Assembly (NCBI GenBank): GCA_963735465.1
Contig: CAVTLA010000001.1
Span: forward strand, 3,782,001 to 3,846,000
DNA from: DASZHJ01 sp963735465
Lineage (GTDB): Bacteria; Pseudomonadota; Alphaproteobacteria; ATCC43930; CGMCC-115725
DNA: 64,000 nucleotides
Direction of reading: 5' to 3'
Part shown: in pieces, positions 1 through 8,182 of the stretch
How positions within the stretch are numbered: position 1 is the first letter of the stretch
Layout: each line of letters opens with the position of its first letter
Notes under the pieces: model-generated
The model's input: the letters and a program-made list of their open reading frames with translations, nothing else
What the model was told of the DNA's origin: nothing
The model's database searches: none
Position numbers and translations under genes: made by a program

Positions 1-829
1 GCTGCCCGGCGTCGAGCTGGCTGTTGCGCTCGAGGATCGTCTGCAGGAACTGCTTGGTACGCTCGGCGCGCGGCGCGGAAAAGATCTGCGCCGGCGGTCC
101 TTCCTCCACCACCGAGCCATCGGCCATGAAGACGACGCGGTCGGCGACGTCACGGGCGAAGCCCATCTCGTGGGTCACCACCACCATGGTCATGCCATCG
201 GCCGCCAGAAGCCGCATCACCCGCAGCACCTCGCCCACCAGCTCCGGATCGAGGGCGGAGGTCGCCTCGTCGAACAGCATCACCTTCGGGTCCATCGCCA
301 GCGCCCGGGCGATCGCCACCCGCTGCTGCTGCCCGCCGCTGAGCTGATAGGGATAGGCGGTGGCTTTCTCGGCGATGCCGACCCGGCGCAGCTCCGCCAT
401 GCCGCGCTTGCGCGCCTCCTCCACGGGGATGCCGCGCACATGCACCGGCGCCTCGATCACGTTGCCCATGACGGTGAGGTGGGGAAAGAGATTGAAGGAC
501 TGGAAGACCATGCCGATGTGGGAGCGGGTTTCCTCGATCATGTGATCGGGATCCGTCACCATCACGCCGCCCTTGGGATAGCGGTAGACCGGCGTGCCCT
601 CGAAGAAGATGGTGCCGCTGTCGATGGTCTCGAGGTGATTGATGCAGCGCAGGAGCGTGGACTTGCCGGCGCCGGAGGGGCCGATGATGCAGACCACCTC
701 GCCCTTCTGCACGTCGAGGGACACGTCGCGCAGAACCTGCAGGCGCCCGAAGGATTTGTCGATCTGGTCGAGACGAAGGATCGGCCCGTCCGGCGCCGCG
801 GCGGCAGAGGCAGTCGGCATCTGTGACAT
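1..829 (-). CDS. Polar amino-acid ABC transporter ATP-binding protein (3' end outside window)
   Basis: Cytoplasmic ATPase of a polar amino-acid (GlnQ/HisP-type) importer. Reading from the ATG at 829 (MSQMPTAS...) I see Walker A GPSGAGKS, the Q-loop FQSFNLFPH, signature LSGGQQQR and Walker B VMLFDEATSALD (Ala where most members have Pro). 276 codons are visible without a stop, a little over the usual 240-260, and the alanine-rich N-terminal 15 residues account for the excess. An AGGGAG lies 13 bases upstream of the ATG; a second in-frame ATG at 820 is possible. The gene reads out of the left edge, so its permease and binding-protein partners, if linked, are outside. Family assignment is firm; the substrate is not known. 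Confidence 0.92.
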   Translation of the reverse strand, partial: MSQMPTASAAAAPDGPILRLDQIDKSFGRLQVLRDVSLDVQKGEVVCIIGPSGAGKSTLLRCINHLETIDSGTIFFEGTPVYRYPKGGVMVTDPDHMIEETRSHIGMVFQSFNLFPHLTVMGNVIEAPVHVRGIPVEEARKRGMAELRRVGIAEKATAYPYQLSGGQQQRVAIARALAMDPKVMLFDEATSALDPELVGEVLRVMRLLAADGMTMVVVTHEMGFARDVADRVVFMADGSVVEEGPPAQIFSAPRAERTKQFLQTILERNSQLDAGQ

Positions 830-1512
830 GTCCCGCGCTGTTCTCCCTATGGCGTGACTGACGGTCCGAGGCTCATGCGGCAGCACCCGCATCCCGGAAA
901 TGGCGGGCGACGCCGCCGCCGCAGGCATCCGCCCCCAGGCGGCCTGCGCTTGATCGCTGCCGAATTCCCCACCCCCAACACATCTTCGGTCGGCGCTTCC
1001 TGGCTTGAGACCACCCTCGCCGACCGCCGTCAGCTCGCCCATCCTTCAGAGCAAATCGCGTGCCACTGAAGCCCCTGGACGCCTGGCGCGACCGACACCA
1101 ATCCGGCGAGCCACGCACCACGCGGCCGCCAGCCGTGGCTTTCCCATCTCACTCTTCAAAGGCTTAGCAACGTGCTGATGAGGCCGGTACTGCGGTCTTC
1201 CAGCGCGGCATTGGACCCTGAACCGCGCGATAGGCGTAATCGCATTCACCGCCGATAGGTCAAAGCCACTACTCCCGACGAGTTTAGAGCAATCGGCCCG
1301 GAGAATGCTCAGAGAATATGCACCGCGGGGCGGATGATGTCGGGAAGAGCGAAAATCTCCCCTCTTCATGCGGACGACGACCCTGCATGGTCGATCATGG
1401 CATCGATTTCTACAATCATGAGAATGCGGCGCGCCCCCGAGCCTCCCGAACCGCATTCGCCACGCGCGCGGAATCCTGTAAACAAGTGGAGGGTGGAGCG
1501 AGGGAGAGAGAC
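830..1512. other. Intergenic region between divergent genes
   Basis: About 680 bases separate the leftward ABC ATPase from the rightward oxygenase. Short open frames exist on both strands but lack convincing ribosome sites and protein-like composition. I found no hairpin-plus-T-run, tRNA or clear promoter hexamers. It should hold both divergent promoters. Confidence 0.5.
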
Positions 1513-2493
1513 ATGAGCGCGGCAGCGGAGATCCCGATCATCGATTTCGCCGGCGCCCGCGCGGGCGATCTCGCCGCCATGCGCAGGATCGCGGCGGAGA
1601 TCCATCGCGCCTGCACCACGGTGGGATTTTTCTATATCGCCAATCACGGCGTTCCCACCCCGACCATCGAGCGGGTGGCGGCGGCGGCGCGGGAGTTCTT
1701 CGCGTTTCCCGTCGAGACCAAGCGCGAAGTCTCGGCGAACGCCAATCACCGCGGCTTTCACGCCCAGGGCGACGCGCTGATGTATGGCGCCAAGAAGCCC
1801 GACTACAAGGAGTTCTACAGCGTCGGCCTCGAGCTTCCCGCCGACGATCCGAGCGTCCTCGCGGGCGAGCCGCTGCGCGGCCCCAACAACTGGCCGGGCT
1901 TCATGCCGGAGCTGCAGCCGGCCCTCTACGGCTATTACAAGGAAGTCGGCGCCTGCGGCGCGGCCCTGCTGCGGGCAGTGGCCCTCAGCCTCGACCTCGA
2001 TGAGAATTTCTTCGCGGACAAATACACCAAGCCGCTGCAGCGGACCCAGATCATCTACTACCCGCCGCAACCGCCGACCTCCGAGGCGGAGCAGTTCGGC
2101 GTGGCGCCCCACTCGGACTACGGCTGCATCACGCTCCTATGGCAGGACGACAACGGCGGCCTGCAGGTGCGCAGCCTGGACAAGAAACGCTGGGTCGACG
2201 CGCGGCCGATCCCGGGCACGCTCGTCGTCAATGTCGGCGACCTCCTGGCGCGCTGGACCAACGGCCGCTTCGCCTCCACCGTCCACCGCGTGATCAATGC
2301 GTCCGGCCGCCGGCGTCATTCCATCGCGACATTCTACGACCCGAACTTCGCGACGGTCGTGGATCCCCGGGATCTCGGCGGTGGCGAGCCCGACCGCCGC
2401 TATGAGCCGGTGCGCGCCGGCGACTACATCCTCGCCCGCTTCGACGAGGCCTTCGGCTATCGCAAGAAAGACGCGACGGCGGCGGCGGGGTAG
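1513..2493 (+). CDS. 2-oxoglutarate/Fe(II)-dependent oxygenase, isopenicillin N synthase-like
   Basis: A 326-residue soluble enzyme of the 2OG-Fe(II) oxygenase superfamily with the DIOX_N/2OG-FeII_Oxy architecture. The N-terminus MSAAAEIPIIDFAGA and the GFFYIANHGVP segment are typical. The Fe ligands are H and D in APHSDYGC and the distal H in TVHRVIN; the RHSIATF segment supplies the Arg-x-Ser that holds 2-oxoglutarate. The ATG at 1513 is chosen because AGGGAGAG precedes it at 1501-1508; the frame stays open upstream but without a ribosome site. Relatives include ethylene-forming enzyme, gibberellin-type oxidases and bacterial amino-acid hydroxylases. It faces away from an amino-acid ABC ATPase, which hints at an imported substrate, but that is inference. 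Confidence 0.88.
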   Translation: MSAAAEIPIIDFAGARAGDLAAMRRIAAEIHRACTTVGFFYIANHGVPTPTIERVAAAAREFFAFPVETKREVSANANHRGFHAQGDALMYGAKKPDYKEFYSVGLELPADDPSVLAGEPLRGPNNWPGFMPELQPALYGYYKEVGACGAALLRAVALSLDLDENFFADKYTKPLQRTQIIYYPPQPPTSEAEQFGVAPHSDYGCITLLWQDDNGGLQVRSLDKKRWVDARPIPGTLVVNVGDLLARWTNGRFASTVHRVINASGRRRHSIATFYDPNFATVVDPRDLGGGEPDRRYEPVRAGDYILARFDEAFGYRKKDATAAAG

Positions 2494-2520
2494 CTGGTCG
2501 CGGTCGACTGCGGAACGACA

Positions 2521-2636
2521 GTGCGTCCTTCGACTCGCGCGCCAAGGCGCGCGGCTCAGGATGAGGACCATTCTTGTTGGCACAAGCAAACACACCTCAT
2601 CCTGAGCCGCGCGAAGCGCGAAGTCGAAGGACGCAC
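2521..2636. repeat. Long imperfect palindrome between convergent genes
   Basis: The left arm (2521-2566) starts GTGCGTCCTTCGACTCGCGC and ends CTCAGGATGAGG. The right arm (2595-2636) is its near reverse complement, ending GTCGAAGGACGCAC, with an AT-richer loop of about 28 bases between. Each arm also carries an internal GCGCG/CGCGC hairpin. It fills the gap between a rightward and a leftward gene, so it could end transcription from both sides. It resembles dispersed palindromic elements common in Rhizobiales-type genomes, and a 14-base match to its left end recurs at 11878. Confidence 0.85.
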
Positions 2637-2654
2637 GATAGTCATCCAACCGTC

Positions 2655-3134
2655 TCAGATCTCCCGGCCGTCCAAAGTGAAGTAGACGGTCAGGCAGAGC
2701 AGCACGTCCACGTGAACGCCGTCCGCGGCGAGCGGCAGGAACAGCCGCTCCAGCTCGAACATCTTGGTCTCGTAGGGCATCCGCGCCTGGCCGCGGAACC
2801 AGACGGGCATGCGCTCGCGGGCGGCTGACTCGAATTCCGCCATCATCCGGACCTTGTTCTCTTCCGGCAGGAAGTCGTCGACGAAATCGCCGACCTTGGC
2901 CGGCATTCCCATGCGCTTCACCGCGTCGCCGATGAGGCGGAATCGAAAGCGCGCGGGATCGCCGACCACATCCACCAGCCAGATGTTCCGCAGGAGGAGC
3001 CCGATGTCGACGGGATCGATGTTGCCGCGGGCCGGGAGGACACCCGGCGCCGGCGCGATCTTGCGCCAATATTCGTAAAGCTGGACGATCTTGCGGTGCG
3101 CCGTCGCCGGCGGCTCCGTGATCCTCTCTGACAT
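2655..3134 (-). CDS. PAS-domain-like protein (PAS_5/DUF1488-type small sensor, function unknown)
   Basis: A 159-residue protein with no signal peptide. Residues around 15-75 contain KIVQLYEYWRKIAPAPGVLPARG and the LRNIWLVDVVG and FRFRLIGD strands, the pattern of the alphaproteobacterial PAS-like family annotated as PAS domain-containing protein. The C-terminal LFLPLAADG strand fits the same fold. No kinase or HTH domain is attached, so it is a stand-alone sensor or structural domain. The ATG at 3134 follows GGGGGAAG; an upstream in-frame ATG at 3215 adds 27 residues of low-quality sequence and is not preferred. It is the last leftward gene before the palindrome at 2521. The ligand and output are unknown. 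Confidence 0.68.
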   Translation of the reverse strand: MSERITEPPATAHRKIVQLYEYWRKIAPAPGVLPARGNIDPVDIGLLLRNIWLVDVVGDPARFRFRLIGDAVKRMGMPAKVGDFVDDFLPEENKVRMMAEFESAARERMPVWFRGQARMPYETKMFELERLFLPLAADGVHVDVLLCLTVYFTLDGREI

Positions 3135-3258
3135 CCACGCTTCCCCCGAGCACACAATCGTATTCGCCGGCAACATGCCCGGAGTGGCATGCTCGCGCAA
3201 TAACGACGTGTGCAAGGCGGACGTTTCCTCTCCGCCTCGCGGCGGAGAGGATCTGTCG

Positions 3259-4293
3259 CTACTTCTTCAGCGGCGCCGCCGCCGAGACGAAGCTGGCGTC
3301 GAAGCCGGCGCCGATCTTGCTCGTATCGGTGAGCGCGCCCTGCTTCACCAGCGTGTCGGTGGTGCCGTCCCAGAGCGCCTTGGTGAGGATGCCGATGCCA
3401 TGCGCCTTGGTGTCGGCGTTGAAGAAGGTGGCGTCGATATCCGCCTTCAGCTCGGCGGCGAGGACTTCCTTCTTGTCGGCGTATTCCGGCACCGCCTTGG
3501 CGGTGATGTCGACGGCCTCGGCGGGATTGGCGATGACGTCCTGGAACGCCGCGAGATATGCGGCGACGAAGCGCTTCACCAGGTCCTTCTTGTCCGCGAT
3601 CATCTTCTCCGAGGTGAAGACGCCGGAGCCGTAGGCGACGAAGCCGTGGTCGGCGCCCTGCAGGATCGAGAGGGAGCCGGGGCCGCCGGCCTTGGCCTCG
3701 AGCTCCGGCACCTCGGCGTCCATATACCCGGGCACCGCCTGGACACGGCCCAGCAGGAGATAGTTCTCGTAGGGCGGCGACACGCTGCTCTCCTTGATGT
3801 CGGCCTCGGACATGCCGTTGGCCGCCAGCAGCGCCTTCAGGAAGATGTAGGTCGAGCCCGCGGGGTGAATGCCGATGTTGACGCCCTTCAAGTCCTGCAC
3901 CTTCGTCAGCTTCAGCGTCTTCGCCAGGGAGATCATGGCAAGCGGGCTCTTCTGATTGACCGCCACGATCGCCACGACAGGCAGGCCCTGGGAGCGCGAG
4001 ACCTGCAGGGTCGGCAGGTCGCCGAAGCCGAACTCGGCGTTGCCGTTGCCCACCAGCCGGAGCGCGTCCGGCGTGCCGGTGCCCTTGTGGATCGCCGTCA
4101 CGTTGATGCCGTTCTTGGCGAAATAGCCCTTGGACTGCGCCACGAAGAACATCGCGTGGTCGCCGCGCACGACCCAGTCGAGCTGCACGTTGACGTCATC
4201 GGCGGCGGTGGCACCCGCCGGCGTCATCGCCACACCGAGCGCCAGCGCCAGGCCGGCGACGGCTCCATTCCACATCTGCTTTCGCGCTTTCAT
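3259..4293 (-). CDS. NitT/TauT-family ABC transporter substrate-binding protein
   Basis: A 344-residue periplasmic binding protein of the SsuA/THI5-like (NMT1) family. It has a Sec signal ending near ATAADD, then the core VQLDWVVRGDHAMFFVA, followed by KGYFAKNGINVTAIHKGTGT. The N-terminal strand QLDW resembles pyrimidine-precursor and riboflavin-type binders of this family as much as sulfonate binders. It is the last gene of a leftward block: ATPase 6001, permease 5115, binding protein 4293, only 27 bases after the permease. Because the block follows a gentisate-dioxygenase-like gene, an aromatic or heterocyclic substrate is conceivable, but the family alone does not decide it. Confidence 0.9.
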   Translation of the reverse strand: MKARKQMWNGAVAGLALALGVAMTPAGATAADDVNVQLDWVVRGDHAMFFVAQSKGYFAKNGINVTAIHKGTGTPDALRLVGNGNAEFGFGDLPTLQVSRSQGLPVVAIVAVNQKSPLAMISLAKTLKLTKVQDLKGVNIGIHPAGSTYIFLKALLAANGMSEADIKESSVSPPYENYLLLGRVQAVPGYMDAEVPELEAKAGGPGSLSILQGADHGFVAYGSGVFTSEKMIADKKDLVKRFVAAYLAAFQDVIANPAEAVDITAKAVPEYADKKEVLAAELKADIDATFFNADTKAHGIGILTKALWDGTTDTLVKQGALTDTSKIGAGFDASFVSAAAPLKK

Positions 4294-4320
4294 GCTCTGC
4301 CCCCTGTTTTTAAAGTCGGA

Positions 4321-5115
4321 CTAGGATCTGCTGCCGGCGGCCGCCACGGCGAGCGCCTGGTCGTAGCGCGGCGCCCACGCGACGAAGCGATGCTCCAGCG
4401 CCTCGATGACGTAGTAGAACGCCACGCCGAGCACGGAGACCTCGAAGAGCGCGGCAAACACCAAGGGCGTCTCCAGCTGCGTCGAGGCGAATTCGATCAT
4501 GTAGCCGAGCCCCGCCGAGGCGCCGGCGAACTCGCCGACGACGGCGCCGATCACGCTGAAGGTGATGGCGATCTTGAGGCCGGAGACGAGATAGGGGAGC
4601 GAGTTCGGGATCTGCACGCGCCGCAGGATCTCCGTGCGGCCCGCCCCGACCGAGCGCATCAGCGCCACCAGGGCCGGGTCGATGGACTGCAGACCCACGA
4701 GCATGTTGAGGGCGACGGGGAAGAAGGCGATGACGACGATCAGCGTCACCTTGGGCGTGAGGTCGTAGCCGAACCAGAGGATGAAGATCGGCGCCAGCGC
4801 CACCTTGGGCACGGTCTGGAACAGCACCACCAGGGGATAGAGCGCGCGGCCGAAAGCCTGGAAGCGCACGATGATCAGCGCCACCGCGATGCCGACCACG
4901 GCGGAGAACAGGAATCCCAGCAGCACCTCGACCGCGGTGACCGCGGCGGCATTGAGCAGCGCCTGCTGCTTCACGACGAGAACGCGGATGATCGCCGACG
5001 GCGCGGGAATGACGAAGGCGGAGACGTTGAGGAGCCGGATCAGCGCCTCCCACACGAGCAGCACCAGCACGCCGAGCGCCGTCGCCGGCAGCGTGTCTCT
5101 CATCCGGCGCAGCAT
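4321..5115 (-). CDS. NitT/TauT-family ABC transporter permease
   Basis: A 264-residue inner-membrane permease of the BPD_transp_1 type with about six hydrophobic segments. The EAA-loop region (VALMRSVGAGRTEILRRVQI followed by PNSLPYLVSGLK) is clear, and it contacts the ATPase. The ATG at 5115 is preferred over 5151 because GAGGTGA sits just upstream. The start lies 13 bases after the stop of the ATPase gene, so the two are translationally close. It works with the ATPase at 5129 and the binding protein at 3259 as a complete importer. Confidence 0.9.
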   Translation of the reverse strand: MLRRMRDTLPATALGVLVLLVWEALIRLLNVSAFVIPAPSAIIRVLVVKQQALLNAAAVTAVEVLLGFLFSAVVGIAVALIIVRFQAFGRALYPLVVLFQTVPKVALAPIFILWFGYDLTPKVTLIVVIAFFPVALNMLVGLQSIDPALVALMRSVGAGRTEILRRVQIPNSLPYLVSGLKIAITFSVIGAVVGEFAGASAGLGYMIEFASTQLETPLVFAALFEVSVLGVAFYYVIEALEHRFVAWAPRYDQALAVAAAGSRS

Positions 5116-5128
5116 GAGATCACCTCGC

Positions 5129-6001
5129 TCATGGGCGGGTACCCCGGGCATGGCCTTCCCGGAGCAGCCGGCGCAGGACGGCGGTCATCTGCACGAAGCC
5201 GGGATCGCCGTAGATCTCCTCGCTGCGCTCCTCCGGCAGGTGGATGGGAAGCCGTTCGATGATGCGCGCGGGATTGGCGGCCATCACATGCACCTCCCGC
5301 GACAGGTACACCGCCTCGTCGATGGAGTGGGTCACCAGGATGATGGTCTTGCCCGTGCGCTGCCAGATCTCCAGGAGAAACCCGATCATCTCCTCCCGCG
5401 TGATCGCGTCGAGGGCGCCGAAGGGCTCGTCCATCATCAGGACTTCGGGATCGAGTGCCAGAGCGCGGGCGATCGCGACGCGCTGCTGCATGCCGCCGGA
5501 GAGCTGCGAGGGCCGCTTGTCGGCGGCGTCCGCCAATCCCACCAGGCGCAGCATCTCCGCTGCGCGATCCCGCGTCGCCCGCCGGCTCAACCCTTTGTCG
5601 GCGACTTCCAGCAGGAAGGCGGCGTTCTCCAAGGCGGTCTTCCACGGCAGCAGCGTCGCGTCCTGGAAGACCAGGCCGATCATGTGCCGGCGCGCGGCTT
5701 CCGCCGGCGCCACGCCGCCGATGGTGACGGAGCCTGCGGTGGGCGTGATCAGCCCCGCCAGCACCTTGAGGAAGGTGCTCTTGCCGCAGCCGGAAGGGCC
5801 GATCAGGGAGACGAAGCCGCCCTTGGGAATGGCGATGGCGATGTCGTGCAGGACGCGCTGGCGTCGGCCGCCGACCTCGAAGTCGACGCAGACGCCGGAC
5901 GCGGCGACATGAGCGGGTGCGGAAGGCGCCGCGACGGCGGTGGGTCGATCGCTCGTCGACAGCGCCGTCACCGCAACTCCCCTCATCCCGTCCGCCGACA
6001 T
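5129..6001 (-). CDS. NitT/TauT-family ABC transporter ATP-binding protein
   Basis: A 290-residue ATPase of the SsuB/TauB/NrtD type. Walker A is GPSGCGKST, the Q-loop segment is FQDATLLPWKTALEN (diagnostic for this subfamily), the signature is LSGGMQQR and Walker B is VLMMDEPFGALD. The first 30 or so residues are an Ala/Ser-rich extension, so the ATG at 5986 (MRGVAV) is an alternative start. It energises the permease at 4321. Upstream lies the GST gene, with an 18-base gap, so the importer is probably co-transcribed with the 9321-6020 catabolic genes. Confidence 0.9.
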   Translation of the reverse strand: MSADGMRGVAVTALSTSDRPTAVAAPSAPAHVAASGVCVDFEVGGRRQRVLHDIAIAIPKGGFVSLIGPSGCGKSTFLKVLAGLITPTAGSVTIGGVAPAEAARRHMIGLVFQDATLLPWKTALENAAFLLEVADKGLSRRATRDRAAEMLRLVGLADAADKRPSQLSGGMQQRVAIARALALDPEVLMMDEPFGALDAITREEMIGFLLEIWQRTGKTIILVTHSIDEAVYLSREVHVMAANPARIIERLPIHLPEERSEEIYGDPGFVQMTAVLRRLLREGHARGTRP

Positions 6002-6019
6002 CGCGAGGCCAGCCCCATC

Positions 6020-6616
6020 TCAGCCCGCCGCTGTCGCCTTGACGAAGGCCGGCCGCTCCTTGAGCCGCCCGCGCCAGGCTTCGAGCGCCGGGAACTTCGG
6101 CAGACCCAGGGGAAAGTTTAGACAGCGCGAGACCAGGGGCGCCAGCGCGATATCCGCGATGCTGAGCGCGCTCCCGGTCAGGAACGGCTGCTGGGCGAGC
6201 TGGCCTTCGAGGATCTTGAGCTCGGCGGCGATCTCCTCGCCGACGGCGGCGCGGCGCTCGGCCGGCTCCTTCTTCGCCTCGCGGAAGCCCGCGAGAAAGA
6301 CGGGGTTGAGGGACGCCAATCCCCAATCCATCCAGCGGTCGACCTGGCTGCGCTTGGCGAGATCGGCGGGATAGAGCGCGCTCCCCGCCTTGGCGGCGAG
6401 GTAGCGCAGGATGCTGTGGGACTCCCAGACCACGACGTCGCCGTCCACCAGGGTCGGCACCTTCCGCGTCGGATTGAGCTTGCCGTACTCCGGCGTGGCG
6501 GTGTTGTTGAACTGGCGGCCGTAATCCTCGCGCTCGTACGGCAGGCCCAGCTCCTCCAGGAGGAAGATCACCTTCTGCACGTTGCCGGATGTAGCGCGGC
6601 CCAATAGTCGCAGCAT
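6020..6616 (-). CDS. Glutathione S-transferase family protein
   Basis: A 198-residue two-domain GST. The N-terminal thioredoxin-like domain begins MLRLLGRATSGNVQKVIFLL, with Ser11 placed to activate glutathione. It also has the cis-Pro motif RKVPTLVDGD and the glutathione-binding WESHSILRYLA. The C-terminal helical domain has the conserved SIADIALAPLV N-capping box. It starts one base after the RidA stop codon. In gentisate operons a GST-fold maleylpyruvate isomerase often follows the dioxygenase, but the N-terminal motif here is of the general beta/theta GST type rather than the zeta SSxSxRVR motif, so I do not assign that activity. Confidence 0.88.
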   Translation of the reverse strand: MLRLLGRATSGNVQKVIFLLEELGLPYEREDYGRQFNNTATPEYGKLNPTRKVPTLVDGDVVVWESHSILRYLAAKAGSALYPADLAKRSQVDRWMDWGLASLNPVFLAGFREAKKEPAERRAAVGEEIAAELKILEGQLAQQPFLTGSALSIADIALAPLVSRCLNFPLGLPKFPALEAWRGRLKERPAFVKATAAG

Positions 6617-6617
6617 T

Positions 6618-7010
6618 CTATGCGTCTCCCTCGATCGGTCGATATGCGATGCAGTCCATCTCCACGCGGGTGCTGATGACGGCCCGCGCCTCCACGGTGG
6701 TGCGGGCGAGCCGCCCCTCCGGGAAATATTCCTTGAACACGCCGTTGTAGCGGCCGAAGTCGCGGCCATCCTCGAGATATGTGGTCACCTTCACCACGTC
6801 GGCCAGCGTGCAGCCGGCGGATTCCAGCGCGCGCTTCATCGCCTCGATGGTGGCGCGGGTCTCCTCCTCGATGGTGCCGCCGCGCATCACGCCCTTCTCG
6901 TCCTTGCCGACCTGGCCGGAGACGAAGACGAAATCCCCCGCGCGCACCGCGGGATGGAACGGGAGGTTGGGGTTCTTCGGCCCATAGGCCTTGATGCCGG
7001 ATTTGCTCAC
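6618..7010 (-). CDS. RidA/YjgF/UK114-family protein
   Basis: A 130-residue small trimeric-family protein. It has the family landmarks FVFVSGQVG, a GTIEEETRATIEAMKRAL helix, ADVVKVTTYLED and a C-terminal TRVEMDCIAY strand. The canonical RidA arginine/glutamate active site (usually R at ...PARxxV, then EI.A.A) is partly altered here: LARTTVEARAV. It may therefore be a subgroup that handles another enamine, imine or keto intermediate. The start is GTG at 7010, preceded by AGAGGAC. It lies within the dioxygenase operon, 13 bases after the LVIVD-protein stop, suggesting a role in hydrolysing a reactive catabolic intermediate. Confidence 0.88.
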   Translation of the reverse strand: MSKSGIKAYGPKNPNLPFHPAVRAGDFVFVSGQVGKDEKGVMRGGTIEEETRATIEAMKRALESAGCTLADVVKVTTYLEDGRDFGRYNGVFKEYFPEGRLARTTVEARAVISTRVEMDCIAYRPIEGDA

Positions 7011-7023
7011 GCGTCCTCTGGGA

Positions 7024-8182
7024 TCAGGATTTGAGAATCTCGACGACGGACGTGCCTTGCTGGCGGTCGGTGAGATAGGCGATGCCGCGGCCGTCGAGGG
7101 TCACGTCGTTGGAGGACGCGCGGTCGTAGCCCGCGGGCGGCGGCGGCTGGTAGAAACCGACCTCCTTCGGCGCGAAGGGATCGGCCATCTCGACCAGGCG
7201 CAGTCCCTGGGCGAACCAGGCGAAGGGCAACACCGTGCCGGTGAAGCGCTCCGACGGCTGATGGCAGCCGGTCATCGGCGGCTGCGGCCGCCCGTCGGTG
7301 TCGAGGCCCGGCACCTGGAAGGTGGCGATCGGCATCGGCTGCCGCTCGTCGGTGATGTCGTAGACCCAGGTGAAAGCCGGCGGCGACGGCCGGAGCTTCG
7401 CCACGTCCTCGTCCGCCACCACCATGATGCGCCGGCCTTTGAGCGGCTGCGGCATCAGCAGGCAGGTGTGCGTCGGGTGCGGATGCGCGGGGCTCGAATT
7501 GACGCCGGAGACCAGGCGTCGGCCGCGTCATGTCGGAGATGTCGAGGATGAAGAAGCCGTGGTGCCAGTAGGAGACATAGAGACGATCGCCGACCCGGAG
7601 CGGATGATGGCAGCGCGGCTTCACGTAGCCGTCCCAGGGATAGGCCTCGCCGCCCGCCGCATGCTGGCCCGGAATCCACCAGCGCCCGACTTCCTGCGGG
7701 CGCGCCGGATCCTGCAGGTCGAGGATCAGCACGATATTGCCGATGAAGCCTTCCGCCGTCGGCGAGATATAGGCGTAGCGGCCGTCGAAGTCGTAGCGGT
7801 GCACGCCGCTGCCGGCGGTGCGCCACTTGGTGATGAGCCTGGGCGCCGAGGGCTTGGAGACGTCATAGATGCCGAGGCCGCCGCCGAAATCCGGGTTCTC
7901 CTGGCCGAGGCGCTCGTGGTTGACGATCATCAGCCCGTTCTGCGCCCGCACCTTGTGGGAGTGCCAGCCCAGCGGCATCTCGATCGTCGACAGCAGGCGC
8001 GGATGGCGCGGATCGCTGATGTCGTAGATCGAGGTCCCCGCCGGCGGCCGCATATGGGAGATGTAGAGGGTGGTGCCGTCGATCCAGACCTGGCCGCCGC
8101 CGGGGCAGTCGATCTGGGAGAGAAGCCGCGTGTTGCGCGACCGCTCGCCCACCGTGCCCCGCTCCGCCGTCGCGATGCTCAT
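7024..8182 (-). CDS. LVIVD-repeat beta-propeller protein (interrupted by a one-base insertion)
   Basis: Reading from the ATG at 8182 gives repeats of the LVIVD type (TLYISHMRPPAGTSIYDISD, then IYDVSKPSAPRL, LDLQDPARPQEVG). The frame breaks at 7515-7516, where one base of a GG (plus strand) is surplus. Removing it joins DMTRPT to LVSGVNSSPAHPHPTHT and continues to the stop at 7024, giving about 385 residues of uninterrupted propeller sequence ending QQGTSVVEILKS. No signal peptide is seen, unlike many LVIVD surface proteins. It overlaps the upstream dioxygenase by ATGA at 8179-8182. The function of such propellers beside cupin dioxygenases is unknown; a binding or scaffold role is a guess. Confidence 0.8.

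Noticed and set aside
6020..6616. Maleylpyruvate isomerase for the gentisate pathway
   Set aside because: The zeta-class SSxSxRVR motif is missing; the protein has a general GST N-terminus, and no fumarylpyruvate hydrolase gene accompanies it.
7024..8182. Two separate genes or a degraded LVIVD pseudogene
   Set aside because: Conserved propeller sequence continues precisely across a single surplus base, with no other lesions, and five more genes show the same kind of error.
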